Below are positions 55,667 through 64,000 of a stretch of 64,000 bases of DNA, piece by piece. Made by a program: the position numbers and the translations under genes. The notes under the pieces were generated by a model. It had not been told where the DNA came from, searched no databases, and was given only the letters and a program-made list of their open reading frames with translations. The DNA is from an uncultured Clostridium sp. GTDB taxonomy: Bacteria; Bacillota; Clostridia; Clostridiales; Clostridiaceae. Positions within the stretch are counted from its first letter, which is position 1. Each line of letters begins with the position of its first letter. The DNA is taken from contig UQFE01000005.1 of the NCBI GenBank assembly GCA_900540255.1, positions 1 through 64,000 on the forward strand, written 5' to 3'.

Positions 55667-55727
55667 GCAATGTATTTATAAAATTTATCTTTATTAAAGC
55701 TAAACTTATAAAACACTGCTTTATTTT
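55667..55727 (-). terminator. terminator after LCP gene
   Basis: AAAATAAAGCAATGT and ACACTGCTTTATTTT around a 30-nt loop; minus-strand exit is T-rich. Confidence 0.7.
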
Positions 55728-55763
55728 AACTATTTAATTAAATTTAACGTATTTAAATCATTT

Positions 55764-57197
55764 TTAAGATTTTAATTGTTCTTCTTTTTTATTTTCAGAA
55801 TTATTTTCTACTTTATCTTGTGGTTCTTTTTCTGGTTCCTTTTCTGGTTCCTTTTCTGGCTCTTTTTCAGGTTCTTTTTCTGGTTCCTTTTCTGGCTCTT
55901 TTTCAGGTTCTTTTTCAGGTTGTTTATTTTCTTCAGTTGAATCTTTATCATTTACTCCTGAACTATTTCCATTGCTTGGTTTATTTGTTCCTGTTGAATT
56001 TCCTCCAGTTGAACTATTTTGGCTTCCACTATTATTTTGATTTAAATTATTTTTATTATCAGATTTTGAAGGTTTACTTATATAATTATCTTCATAATGT
56101 ATATTTTCATAATCTTTAGGATTTATATTATGTCTTTCATTGTATTCATTTTCTTCTTCTTTGTATTCAGACATTGCTTCGTTAAATGATTTATAATCAT
56201 AAGTTGATGAATCTGGTACTTTATTTTCAAAAACAAATTCTTTTAAATATTTAGTATTTTGTTCTGTATCCATTAAAAATACCCACCCTAAATTCTTAAA
56301 TAATCTTCCATCTGTTAATTCTGGTATTGGTATTTGTAATTGCTTTATTTCTAAATTAGGGAATTTATAAATAGTATACGCCATATTTAAAGCTTGAATT
56401 GGATCTATGTTAGTTTTTATATAATCTAACATACTATTCATTATTCCTAAATATTTGCTTGGCTTAGTTTCTTTTAATTTTTCAGTAACTTTTACTAAAA
56501 CTTCTCTTTGTCTATCAGTTCTTGCAAATTCATCTCCTACACCTTTTCTTATTCTTGCATAAGATAATGCTTGCTTACCATTTAACAATTGCTCACCAGC
56601 TTCAGTTACTGGACAATCATTTCCACCTGTAGATTCTCCAATGTATTTATTTAACTCATTTAACATATAATCTTCTACATTAAATTCTAATCCACCTATT
56701 TGATCTATTATTGCCTCAAATCCCCAGAAGTTTATAATAATATATTTATCAAGATTAATTCCATATGTATTTTTAATTGTTTCAATTAATAATTCTACTC
56801 CTCCATAAGCCATTGCAGCATTTAATTTAGCTTCACCATGACCTGGTATATTTACTAATGTATCTCTAAATAACGATGTTAATCTTATGTTTTTATTGTT
56901 ATTATCTAAAGTGGCTATAATAATAGAATCTGCTCTAGCTGCTTCATCTAATGTTCTTCCATCTGTTCCAATTAATAAAACATTCGTTATTCCCTCGACT
57001 TCTTTATATTCAGTATCTTGAATATTATTTGGTATACTTATTTCAGAATAAATCTTACTTTTTATATAAAGATATCCATATGCTAATATACCAATTATTA
57101 ATGCAAAAACAGCTATAGTTGATATTATTATTTTTCTTTTTGCTGACCATCTTTTCTTTTTAGAAGTTCTTCTTCTAGTTTTATTTTGTTCATTCAT
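55764..57197 (-). CDS. LytR-CpsA-Psr (LCP) family cell-wall polymer ligase
   Basis: 477 residues. Basic cytoplasmic N-terminus (RRRTSKKKRWSAKRK), one membrane anchor (about 24-46), then the extracellular LCP domain (NVLLIGTDGR, ADSIIIATLDN, LTSLFRDTLVNIPGHGEAKLNAAMAYGG, SYARIRKGVGDEFARTDRQR). These enzymes attach teichoic acid or capsule to peptidoglycan. After about 370 comes an Asn/Ser-rich linker and then eight near-perfect EPEK units, a spacer or charge tail. The DNA of the repeat is a 12-bp tandem array at about 55820-55920, prone to length change. Monocistronic. Confidence 0.93.
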   Translation of the reverse strand: MNEQNKTRRRTSKKKRWSAKRKIIISTIAVFALIIGILAYGYLYIKSKIYSEISIPNNIQDTEYKEVEGITNVLLIGTDGRTLDEAARADSIIIATLDNNNKNIRLTSLFRDTLVNIPGHGEAKLNAAMAYGGVELLIETIKNTYGINLDKYIIINFWGFEAIIDQIGGLEFNVEDYMLNELNKYIGESTGGNDCPVTEAGEQLLNGKQALSYARIRKGVGDEFARTDRQREVLVKVTEKLKETKPSKYLGIMNSMLDYIKTNIDPIQALNMAYTIYKFPNLEIKQLQIPIPELTDGRLFKNLGWVFLMDTEQNTKYLKEFVFENKVPDSSTYDYKSFNEAMSEYKEEENEYNERHNINPKDYENIHYEDNYISKPSKSDNKNNLNQNNSGSQNSSTGGNSTGTNKPSNGNSSGVNDKDSTEENKQPEKEPEKEPEKEPEKEPEKEPEKEPEKEPEKEPQDKVENNSENKKEEQLKS

Positions 57198-57548
57198 AAT
57201 TGTGCCATCCCTTCAAAAATATTAATTAAACTTTTAAAGTTAAATACATCATTATTATTTTAAATGTAGTTTATATAAATTATACTTTTTAATTATAAGA
57301 TAATAAATGCAATAATACCACTATTTTAAGCCATTTTTTAGTTTTTTTTATTATTTTTTTTCATAATTATTTATTTTATCACAAATTTCTGTATTGTTTG
57401 TAGTAGAACAATTACATTATTAAAATAAATTTGGATAAACTATAAATAAAAGAATTTCTATAAATTAAAGAATTTAATATTTACTTATATAATTTAAAGT
57501 ATTATTATAGGTATTATGAAAATTTAATAAATTGATGGAGGTCTTTTT
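57198..57548. other. divergent intergenic region of LCP and arginase genes
   Basis: About 350 bp, extremely AT-rich with T-runs. It must hold both promoters. I see no ArgR box, hairpin or small gene that stands up. Confidence 0.5.
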
Positions 57549-58445
57549 ATGAACATAAGTATTATTGGAATGCCTCTTTTTTATGGGTGTGATAACCCTG
57601 GTGTAGAAAAGGGTCCTGAAGAATTAAGAAAAAACAACCTCATTGATATATTTGAAAAAAATCATACTGTTTGTGATTTAGGAGATATAGAAGTTGAAAA
57701 AGTAAATGAAAGTGAAAAATATTCAAGTAATTCACAATTAAAATATTTAACTCAAGTTGTTGATGCAAATAATGGACTAGCTTCCAAAGTTCTTGAAGCA
57801 TTACAAAATGACACTTTCCCACTTATAATTGGCGGAGACCATTCTCTAGCTATGGGTTCTATTGCTGGTGCAAGTAAACATTTTGGTAATAATTTAGCTG
57901 TAATTTGGATAGATGCTCATGGAGACATTAATACACATGATACTTCTCCATCTGGAAATATTCATGGTATGCCACTTGCTGCTTCTATGGGATATGGTTA
58001 TGAAAAACTTACTTCAATATTTTTTAATGAAGTTAAAATTAAACCAGAAAATGTTTTTATACTAGCTTGTCGTGATTTAGATAAAGGTGAAATTGAGTTA
58101 ATAAATAAGTTAAAAATGAATGTATGGACTACTGAACAAATAAACAAAGAGGGTACTTCAAAAGTAATTAATGATTTATTAACATTGATTAAAGAAAAAA
58201 ATATAAAAAATATCCATTTATCTTATGACATAGATTGTTTAGATCCTGATTATGTACCTGGTACTGGAACTCCAGTAAATGATGGATTAACTTATAGTCA
58301 AGGCAAGGAACTACTTGAGGCAATTTTAGGTACAAACTTAGTAAAATCTATGGATTTTGTAGAATATAATCCTATGTTAGATAAAAATAATAAAACTAAG
58401 GAAACTTGTTTTGAATTATTAAACTTAATCTCAGATAATTTATAA
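57549..58445 (+). CDS. rocF: arginase family hydrolase, probable arginase
   Basis: 298-residue ureohydrolase with a dimanganese site: GGDHSLAMGS, WIDAHGDINTHDTSPSGNIHGMPLA and SYDIDCLDPDYVPGTGTPV, all ligands present. The N-terminal IGMPLFYGCDNPGVEKGPEELRK and the substrate loop NTHDTSPSGN are those of bacterial arginases rather than agmatinases. Splits arginine into ornithine and urea. No rocD, rocE or urease genes nearby. GGAGG ribosome site, own mRNA end at the GTCGCA element. Confidence 0.9.
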   Translation: MNISIIGMPLFYGCDNPGVEKGPEELRKNNLIDIFEKNHTVCDLGDIEVEKVNESEKYSSNSQLKYLTQVVDANNGLASKVLEALQNDTFPLIIGGDHSLAMGSIAGASKHFGNNLAVIWIDAHGDINTHDTSPSGNIHGMPLAASMGYGYEKLTSIFFNEVKIKPENVFILACRDLDKGEIELINKLKMNVWTTEQINKEGTSKVINDLLTLIKEKNIKNIHLSYDIDCLDPDYVPGTGTPVNDGLTYSQGKELLEAILGTNLVKSMDFVEYNPMLDKNNKTKETCFELLNLISDNL

Positions 58446-58451
58446 TATAAA

Positions 58452-58551
58452 AATGGGGATGTCGCATTAAGAATAAATACTACAATATATTGTGTTGATT
58501 TTTTTTAAAACAATATATTGTGTATAAAATTTTTAGTGCGGCAGACCCATT
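58452..58551 (+). repeat. GTCGCA element, long form, copy 3
   Basis: GGGGATGTCGCATTAAGAA ... TTTTTAGTGCGGCAGACCC, with two ACAATATATTGTGT blocks around GTTGATTTTTTTTAAA. Flanking AAAAAT/ATTTTT extend the stem. It lies between arginase and the exonuclease and could act as arginase terminator. Confidence 0.88.
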
Positions 58552-58623
58552 TTTTGTATAAAATTGTTTATTAATATAAGTTATGATATTATAAAATCAA
58601 TAAATATTTTTTGGAGGAACATA

Positions 58624-59250
58624 ATGAAGCTTTTATTTTTCGATACTGAAACAACTAGTGTAAAACCAGGTCATATTTGTCAGTTAAGTTATATAACTGT
58701 AGATACTTCAACTAAACCACAAACTACTATTGGAAAAAACTTTTTCTTTACAGTAGATGAAATGGATCCATCTGCTCAAGAAGTTCATGGATTTTCATTA
58801 GAAAAATTATATGAATTATCTAATGGGTTAGAATTTTTAGAACAACTTCAATATTTTATATCTGATTTCTTTAATGCTGATTTTGTGATTGGTCATAATG
58901 TCCAATTTGATGTTAAATTTTTAAAACATGAAATTGATTCATTATATGAAGCTGGTATGATTGATTGTTCTTGGAAACCTAAAAAGACATTTTGTACAAT
59001 GTCATACTATAAAAACATTTGTCAAATACCATCACCAAATGGTAATGGTATAAAAAATCCTAAACTTTCTGAAGTAATTAAATTTTTAGGTATATCTGAT
59101 GAAGTAATTGCTAAAAAAGCTAATGAATTATTCCAGGGAAGTGGTAATTATCATGATGCTAGATTTGATACAGCTGCACTTTATCTTTTAGTAATAGAAG
59201 GTATGAAGCAAAAATATATTAAACCCGGATTTTTCTCAAGTCAGCTTTAA
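58624..59250 (+). CDS. 3'-5' exonuclease, DnaQ/RNase T type
   Basis: 208 residues from the ATG at 58624 behind TTGGAGGAAC. DEDDh motifs: LLFFDTETTSVKPG, GHNVQFDVKFLKHE and YHDARFDTAALYLL with the catalytic His and Asp. It is a single domain without polymerase or BRCT parts. Likely a proofreading or repair/RNA-trimming exonuclease. Not linked to neighbours by function. Confidence 0.92.
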   Translation: MKLLFFDTETTSVKPGHICQLSYITVDTSTKPQTTIGKNFFFTVDEMDPSAQEVHGFSLEKLYELSNGLEFLEQLQYFISDFFNADFVIGHNVQFDVKFLKHEIDSLYEAGMIDCSWKPKKTFCTMSYYKNICQIPSPNGNGIKNPKLSEVIKFLGISDEVIAKKANELFQGSGNYHDARFDTAALYLLVIEGMKQKYIKPGFFSSQL

Positions 59251-59255
59251 ATTAT

Positions 59256-59304
59256 AAAAAAAAGAAAATGCCTCTAATCATATAATTGGCATTTTCTTTT
59301 TTTA
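59256..59304. terminator. bidirectional terminator between exonuclease and pflA
   Basis: AAAAAAGAAAATGCC and GGCATTTTCTTTTTTT around an 18-nt loop, between convergent genes. Confidence 0.9.
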
Positions 59305-59311
59305 TAATTTA

Positions 59312-60031
59312 TTAAGCTTTAAAATTTAATAATTCATATAAATTTTTACACTTTTCTTTATCCATAGCAGGTGTACCATCTAATCTGTATTTTATTCCCA
59401 TTTTTTCATACTTATTTACTCCAAGTAAATGATAAGGTAAAAGCTCAACTTTTTCAACATTTTCTAATGTTTTAATAAATTCACCTAATTCCTTAATATA
59501 CTCTTCACTATCTGTCATACCTGGTACAACAACTTGTCTTATCCAAAGTTTTATATTACACTTTTTACAATCTTCAAGGAATTTTAAACTTTCATCAATA
59601 TTTATTCCTGTCATATTTTTATAACCTTCTGCTGTTAAATGCTTAACATCAAAAAGAACTAAATCAGTGTACTTTAATATTTCTTCATAATCTCCAAATC
59701 CTACTCCAGATGTATCTAATGTAGTATGTATTCCTTTTTCCTTACAAAGTCTTAAACATTCTTTTAAAAATTCTGGTTGTCTTAATGGATCTCCCCCAGA
59801 AAAAGTAACCCCACCACCTGACCTTTCAAAGTAAGCTCTAAATCTTGCTATTCTATTAACTAATTCTTCTGGTGTTAACTCTAAAGTTTCTTCACCTTTA
59901 TCAATCCATGTATCTGGATTATGGCAATATTGGCATCTTAATGCACATCCTTGCATAAATACTACAACTCTTACTCCTGGTCCATCTACAAGCCCCATTG
60001 TTTCTATTGAATGTATTGTTCCTCTTAACAT
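59312..60031 (-). CDS. pflA: pyruvate formate-lyase activating enzyme
   Basis: 239-residue radical SAM enzyme that puts the glycyl radical on pyruvate formate-lyase. The 4Fe-4S motif is MQGCALRCQYCHNPDTW (CxxxCxxC), with SGGGVTFSGGDPLRQPEF for SAM binding. Length is normal. In most clostridia pflB lies directly upstream; here 620 bp of non-coding sequence and an unrelated regulator take that place, so the substrate enzyme is elsewhere or the activase serves another glycyl-radical enzyme, though MGLVDGPGVRVVVF is typical of PflA. Start behind GGAGGATGG. Confidence 0.95.
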   Translation of the reverse strand: MLRGTIHSIETMGLVDGPGVRVVVFMQGCALRCQYCHNPDTWIDKGEETLELTPEELVNRIARFRAYFERSGGGVTFSGGDPLRQPEFLKECLRLCKEKGIHTTLDTSGVGFGDYEEILKYTDLVLFDVKHLTAEGYKNMTGINIDESLKFLEDCKKCNIKLWIRQVVVPGMTDSEEYIKELGEFIKTLENVEKVELLPYHLLGVNKYEKMGIKYRLDGTPAMDKEKCKNLYELLNFKA

Positions 60032-60158
60032 CTTCCATCCTCCGTTTTATCTATAAATTTTATTATTTAAAATAAAACTTTATTAAATTTAGCATTTTCA
60101 TAAATCATATTTTATTATACATCCTATTTTAAAATTTGTTAATACTTATAATACAATG
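60032..60158. other. pflA upstream region
   Basis: Promoter and leader region of pflA, AT-rich, no Rex or Fur site that I would defend. Confidence 0.5.
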
Positions 60159-60244
60159 TGGATGTCGCATTAAGAATAAATAATACAATATATTCTGCTA
60201 ATTTTTAATTATTGTATATAAAATTTTTAGTGCGACAACACCAT
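60159..60244 (+). repeat. GTCGCA element, long form, copy 4
   Basis: GTGGATGTCGCATTAAG ... TTTTAGTGCGACAACACC, same plan as copy 3 but slightly shorter and diverged in the middle (ACAATATATTCTGCTAATTT). It lies between divergent pflA and the cupin regulator, so it is not a terminator of either. Confidence 0.85.
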
Positions 60245-60543
60245 TTAATAATAACAAAAATATATTATATTAATTTTAATGATTATAATTTACTATGTAT
60301 TTTTTTTCTTCAGTTTACCAATTATAAATTTATATATCATTTTTTATTTTTCATTTAAATTTAATAACTTTTCTCTTTTATATTAATTAACTACTTTTTA
60401 TATTTTTATATTTTTTATTCATTCTTAGTTTTACTAAACTTTTAATGCAGAAATGTTAAACTTAATTTTCATTTTTTCCTTAAAACCCTCTATTTTAAAA
60501 GGAAAGCAATAAATTATATTTTAAACATTTTTTATTAAAATTA
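60245..60543. other. intergenic AT-rich region
   Basis: About 300 bp with long T-runs and no open frame with a ribosome site, no hairpin of note and no repeat family member. It leads into the promoter of the cupin regulator. Confidence 0.55.
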
Positions 60544-60572
60544 TTGATTTTTTCATTATACCCCTATATAAT
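60544..60572 (+). promoter_or_regulatory. promoter of cupin regulator and pot operon
   Basis: TTGATT (60544-60549), 17 bp, TATAAT (60567-60572). The predicted start near 60579 is followed at once by the direct repeats at 60583-60614. Confidence 0.75.
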
Positions 60573-60582
60573 AGCATTGTTT

Positions 60583-60614
60583 GTTTAGTAATTTTAAACC
60601 TTTAGTTTAGTAAT
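60583..60614 (+). promoter_or_regulatory. candidate autoregulatory operator (direct repeats)
   Basis: GTTTAGTAAT occurs at 60583-60592 and 60605-60614, 22 bp apart (two helical turns), and an outer inverted pair TTGTTTG (60577-60583) and CAAACAA (60624-60630) encloses both. The position just after the promoter suggests repression, probably by the cupin HTH protein encoded next. Confidence 0.5.
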
Positions 60615-60651
60615 AGTTATTATCAAACAAAATGAAAGGTAAGGTGAAATT

Positions 60652-61191
60652 GTGCAAATTGGAAATAAAATTAAACGAATGAGAATTGAAAGAGGATTAA
60701 CACAAGAAGAGCTTGCTAATAGATGCGAATTATCTAAAGGATTTATATCTCAAGTTGAAAATGATTTAACTTCACCTTCTATAGCAACACTAATTGATAT
60801 TCTTGAAATACTCGGAACAAACCTTAAAGAATTCTTTAGTGATGATAAGGATGAAAAAATAACTTATACATATGAAGATATGTTTGAAACCGAAAATTTA
60901 GATTTAAAATATAAATTAATGTGGTTAGTTCCTAATGCACAAAAAAATGAAATGGAACCTATAATGATAACAATTGAAGCTGGTGGGAAATACATAGAAG
61001 AAGAACCTCATGAAGGTGAAGAATTTGGATATGTTTTATCAGGAAGCATAATATTACACCTAGGTGATAAATCTTATAAAGTTCGTAAAAATGAAAGTTT
61101 TTATTTTAAACCTAGAGCAAATCACTATATAAGTAATAATGGTAAAACTACAGCTAAAGTTATTTGGATTTCTACTCCACCAACATTTTAA
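60652..61191 (+). CDS. HTH-cupin transcriptional regulator (PuuR-like)
   Basis: 179 residues starting with GTG behind AAGGTAAGGTG. XRE-type HTH at 1-60 (KRMRIERGLTQEELANRCELSKGFISQVENDLTSPS) and a C-terminal cupin (about 105-175; EEPHEGEEFGYVLSGSIILHLG, YFKPRANHYISN). This layout, directly in front of a spermidine/putrescine importer, is the common PuuR-like regulator of polyamine uptake. It may bind polyamine through the cupin. About 70 bp precede potA, probably one transcript. Confidence 0.92.
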   Translation: MQIGNKIKRMRIERGLTQEELANRCELSKGFISQVENDLTSPSIATLIDILEILGTNLKEFFSDDKDEKITYTYEDMFETENLDLKYKLMWLVPNAQKNEMEPIMITIEAGGKYIEEEPHEGEEFGYVLSGSIILHLGDKSYKVRKNESFYFKPRANHYISNNGKTTAKVIWISTPPTF

Positions 61192-61270
61192 ATATTTTTT
61201 TAATTAATAAGTAAATTCAACATCTAAATTTTAATTTAGAATTTCATTTATAAAGAAAGAGGTGTTTTTT

Positions 61271-62329
61271 TTGAATCAAAACATAATAGAAATACAAGGT
61301 GTATCTAAGGTTTATGGTGATAATACTGTTTTAGATAATCTTTCATTAAATATAAGAAAAAATGAATTCTTAACTTTACTTGGTCCTAGTGGATGTGGTA
61401 AAACTACAACTCTTAAAATTATAGCTGGTTTTGAAACTGCCGATAGTGGAAAAGTTATATTTAATGGAAGTGATATTTCAAACATACCTCCATACAAAAG
61501 ACAATTAAATACAGTATTCCAAAAGTACGCTTTATTTCCTCATATGAATATTTATGAAAATATTGCTTTTGGATTAAAAATAAAAAAATTACCAAAGGAT
61601 GAAATTGATAAAAAAGTTCGTGAAATGTTAAAAATGGTATCACTTGAAGGCTTTGAAAAAAGATCTGTTGATTCACTTAGTGGTGGTCAACAACAAAGAG
61701 TTGCTATTGCTAGGGCTTTAGTTAATGAACCTAAGGTACTTTTATTAGATGAACCACTTGGAGCATTAGACTTAAAACTTAGAAAAGAAATGCAACTTGA
61801 ATTAAAGAAAATACAAAAAAGACTTGGAATTACATTTATTTTTGTAACTCATGATCAAGAAGAAGCTCTTACTATGTCTGATACTATAGTTGTAATGAAT
61901 AAAGGTAAAATTCAACAAATGGGTTCTCCTGAAGATATTTATAATGAACCTGCTAATGCTTTTGTTGCTGATTTTATTGGTGAAAGTAATATTTTAAATG
62001 GAATTATGCTTGAAGATTATAAAGTAAAATTTGCAAATAATACTTTCACATGTGTTGATGGCGGATTTAACAAAAATGAAGATATTGATGTTGTAATTAG
62101 ACCTGAAGATATAGAAATAACTACTCCTGATAAAGGAATGTTAACTGGAAAAGTTAATTCTGTTATTTTTAAAGGCGTTCATTATGAAATGGAAGTTATT
62201 ACTGAAGATACTACATGGATTATTCATAACATTAAACATGCAGAAGCTGGAAAAATAGTTGGCCTAATAATAGACCCAGAATCTATACATATAATGAGAA
62301 AGGTGAAAGGTTATGAAAAAGAAAAGTAA
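61271..62329 (+). CDS. potA: spermidine/putrescine ABC transporter ATPase
   Basis: 352 residues from TTG at 61271, six bases behind AGAGGTG (the frame extends to a GTG at 61262 that overlaps the ribosome site). Walker [14 protein letters not shown]-loop [10 protein letters not shown], signature [15 protein letters not shown], Walker [13 protein letters not shown], switch [10 protein letters not shown], and a C-terminal TOBE domain ([10 protein letters not shown]). Overlaps potB by 17 bp. Order potA-B-C-D is that of the classic polyamine importer. Confidence 0.97.
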   Translation: MNQNIIEIQGVSKVYGDNTVLDNLSLNIRKNEFLTLLGPSGCGKTTTLKIIAGFETADSGKVIFNGSDISNIPPYKRQLNTVFQKYALFPHMNIYENIAFGLKIKKLPKDEIDKKVREMLKMVSLEGFEKRSVDSLSGGQQQRVAIARALVNEPKVLLLDEPLGALDLKLRKEMQLELKKIQKRLGITFIFVTHDQEEALTMSDTIVVMNKGKIQQMGSPEDIYNEPANAFVADFIGESNILNGIMLEDYKVKFANNTFTCVDGGFNKNEDIDVVIRPEDIEITTPDKGMLTGKVNSVIFKGVHYEMEVITEDTTWIIHNIKHAEAGKIVGLIIDPESIHIMRKVKGYEKEK

Positions 62330-63161
62330 TCAAGGTGTTTTGCCTGCAGCACCTTATGTTGTATGGAGTTCACTTTTTATTGTTATTCCTCTTTTAATTA
62401 TAATATTTTTTAGTTTTACAATAAAAACAGATACAGGATATAAATTTTCTCTTGAAAATTATGAAAAATTAATGAATCCTAATTATTTTAATGTTTTTGG
62501 AAGAAGTCTTCTTTTGGCTTTCCAATCTACAATTGCCTGTTTAATAATTGGATATCCAGTAGCTTATTTAATTGCTAATATGAATAGTAAAAAAAGAAAC
62601 TTTTTAATAATGTTGTTTATTGTTCCTATGTGGATGAATTTTTTACTTAGAACTTATGCATGGTTACCTTTGCTTGGTAAAAATGGATTCATAAATACTA
62701 TATTAGCTAACTTTGGCATAGGTCCCTTAAAATTATTATATAATGATTTTGCTGTATTACTTGGAATGGTTTATAACTTTTTACCATTTATGATTTTACC
62801 TATTTATACTGTTTTAGTAAAAATGGATACTGATTTAATAAATGCAGCCTCAGATCTTGGTGCTACTAAAAGTACAATTTTTAGAAAAATTATTTTCCCA
62901 TTAAGCATGCCAGGTGTTATTTCTGGAATAACTATGGTATTTATGCCTGCAGTATCAACCTTTGTAATTTCTAGAATCTTAGGTGGCGGACAATATATGC
63001 TTTTAGGAAACTTAATTCAAACACAATATACAACAATGGGTGATTGGAACTTTGGTTCTGCTATTGCAATATTTATGATGATTATAATTTTAATTTCAAT
63101 GGCTTTCATGAATAAATTTGAAGGTTCGGATGATAAGGAAGGAGGAAGCAGATTATGGTAA
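62313..63161 (+). CDS. potB: spermidine/putrescine ABC transporter permease
   Basis: 282 residues with six membrane helices. The EAA loop contacting PotA is [28 protein letters not shown]. The family start is [23 protein letters not shown]. It overlaps both potA and potC by several bases, so translation is coupled. Imports polyamine with PotC. Confidence 0.96.
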   Translation: MKKKSNQGVLPAAPYVVWSSLFIVIPLLIIIFFSFTIKTDTGYKFSLENYEKLMNPNYFNVFGRSLLLAFQSTIACLIIGYPVAYLIANMNSKKRNFLIMLFIVPMWMNFLLRTYAWLPLLGKNGFINTILANFGIGPLKLLYNDFAVLLGMVYNFLPFMILPIYTVLVKMDTDLINAASDLGATKSTIFRKIIFPLSMPGVISGITMVFMPAVSTFVISRILGGGQYMLLGNLIQTQYTTMGDWNFGSAIAIFMMIIILISMAFMNKFEGSDDKEGGSRLW

Positions 63162-63955
63162 GAAAACTAGAATCTTTCATAAAAAAATTCTATTTAATCT
63201 TAATTTTTATTTTTCTATATCTGCCTATAGTAACTTTAATGGTTTTCTCCTTTAATGATTCTAAGTCTATGGGTAAATGGAATGGATTTACTTTAAATTG
63301 GTATATTGAATTATTTCAAAATGACAGTATTATGAGTGCATTAAAATACACATTATTGGTTGCTATAATTTCTTCAATAGTTGCTACTATAATTGGTACA
63401 TTTGCAGCTATAGGTATTAATAGAATGCGTGGTTTTTCAAAAAAAGCATTATTAAACATAAATTATTTACCTGTTTTAAACCCTGATATAGTAACTGGTA
63501 TATCTCTTATGAGCTTATTTATATTTTTAAGTCCTTATTTAAAATTTGAGTTTGGATTTACAACCTTGCTTCTTGCTCATATAACTTTTAATATACCATA
63601 TGTTATTTTATCAATATTACCAAAGCTTAAACAATTGCCAGCTAATATCACTGAAGCAGCATTAGACTTAGGAGCAACTCCTGCATATGCAATGCGTAAA
63701 ATAATTTTACCTCAAATAAAGCCTGGAATATTTGCTGGTTTCTTAATGGCATTTACCATGTCAATTGATGATTTTGTAATAAGCTTCTTTACAACTGGAC
63801 CTGGTGTTAATAATCTTTCTATTGAAATTTACTCAATGGCAAGAAAAGGAATTAATCCATCAATTAATGCTTTATCAACATTAATGTTTTTAACAGTGTT
63901 AATTTTATTATTAATTGTAAATAGAAAAGACTTCATTTCAAGAGGTGAAAAATAA
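63155..63955 (+). CDS. potC: spermidine/putrescine ABC transporter permease
   Basis: 266 residues, six membrane helices. LPIVTLMVFSFNDSKSMGKWNGFTLNWY is the typical PotC N-terminal part, and the EAA loop is NITEAALDLGATPAYAMRKIILPQIKPG. Heterodimer partner of PotB. It begins inside potB behind GGAAGGAGG and its stop overlaps the potD start. Confidence 0.96.
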   Translation: MVRKLESFIKKFYLILIFIFLYLPIVTLMVFSFNDSKSMGKWNGFTLNWYIELFQNDSIMSALKYTLLVAIISSIVATIIGTFAAIGINRMRGFSKKALLNINYLPVLNPDIVTGISLMSLFIFLSPYLKFEFGFTTLLLAHITFNIPYVILSILPKLKQLPANITEAALDLGATPAYAMRKIILPQIKPGIFAGFLMAFTMSIDDFVISFFTTGPGVNNLSIEIYSMARKGINPSINALSTLMFLTVLILLLIVNRKDFISRGEK

Positions 63956-63957
63956 TG

Positions 63958-64000
63958 ATGAAATTAAAGAAATTAATTACACTACTTACCACAACAATAT
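63958..64000 (+). CDS. potD: spermidine/putrescine-binding protein PotD, partial
   Basis: Only the first 14-15 codons are inside the window (MKLKKLITLLTTTI, with a possible extra Met at 63955). They have the basic start and hydrophobic run of a signal peptide, expected for the binding protein that ends a potABCD operon. Name rests on gene order only. Confidence 0.7.
   Translation, partial: MKLKKLITLLTTTI

Noticed and set aside
55820..56119. 99-codon frame opposite the EPEK repeat (LVPFLVPFL type)
   Set aside because: Antisense reading of a tandem repeat; the hydrophobic periodicity is an artefact.
1..64000. tRNA, rRNA, tmRNA or RNase P RNA genes
   Set aside because: I looked for GC-rich cloverleaf or conserved rRNA segments in every gap and saw none; a covariance search would be decisive.

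Overview
The window is a very AT-rich, gene-dense bacterial chromosome segment with no rRNA or tRNA genes and no phage or plasmid genes. AdhE, a pyruvate formate-lyase activase, a clostridial-type thioredoxin system, a one-chain PurL, a HutP-like protein and strong AGGAGG ribosome sites suggest an anaerobic Clostridium sensu stricto, in the neighbourhood of C. perfringens or C. baratii. That placement is inference; no marker gene fixes the species. About 45 intact protein genes lie on both strands, mostly with their own hairpin terminators.

Layout. 0.4-3.1 kb: adhE behind a consensus promoter with a candidate Rex site. 3.8-6.5 kb: a three-gene ABC importer of the TrpX/COG2984 type. 6.9-18.6 kb: single genes, namely a HutP-like protein, a MarR regulator, a SEC-C protein, a Dus enzyme, an alpha/beta hydrolase, a decayed metallophosphoesterase, a DUF4317 protein, a 1070-residue propeller sensor kinase and an M20 amidohydrolase. 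19.5-31.1 kb: the complete purine operon purL-E-C-F-M-N-H-D on the minus strand, with a TTGACA/TAATAT promoter and two PurR-type boxes; three of its gaps hold a heptad-armed repeat. 31.3-45.8 kb: helD, NfeD/SPFH, nadE, a thioredoxin plus flavin reductase lacking NADPH motifs, a pair of membrane-anchored Mrr-like nucleases, a HAD enzyme, a phosphodiesterase, cvfB, a gamma carbonic anhydrase and a PHP protein. 46-60 kb: an Lrp regulator, DUF378, a PEPCK/HPr-kinase-like P-loop protein, a ComEC-like hydrolase, the feo iron operon (with an overlooked 43-residue Cys-rich third gene and a Fur-like box), an ArgRS paralogue and an M50 relative that have both lost their catalytic motifs, an LCP protein with an EPEK tail, arginase, an exonuclease and pflA. 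60.6-64 kb: a cupin-HTH regulator and potABCD, with potD cut by the window edge.

The most unusual content is (1) a family of five modular palindromes whose arms are 7-bp tandem repeats, four of them abutting stop codons and most of them in and around the purine operon; (2) four copies of a 66-100 bp GTCGCA-ended element in long and short forms related by one deletion; (3) the two catalytically dead paralogues at 53.4-55.6 kb; (4) the tandem membrane-anchored Mrr-like pair. Function is inferred for all four. No defence island, CRISPR array or complete mobile element is visible.
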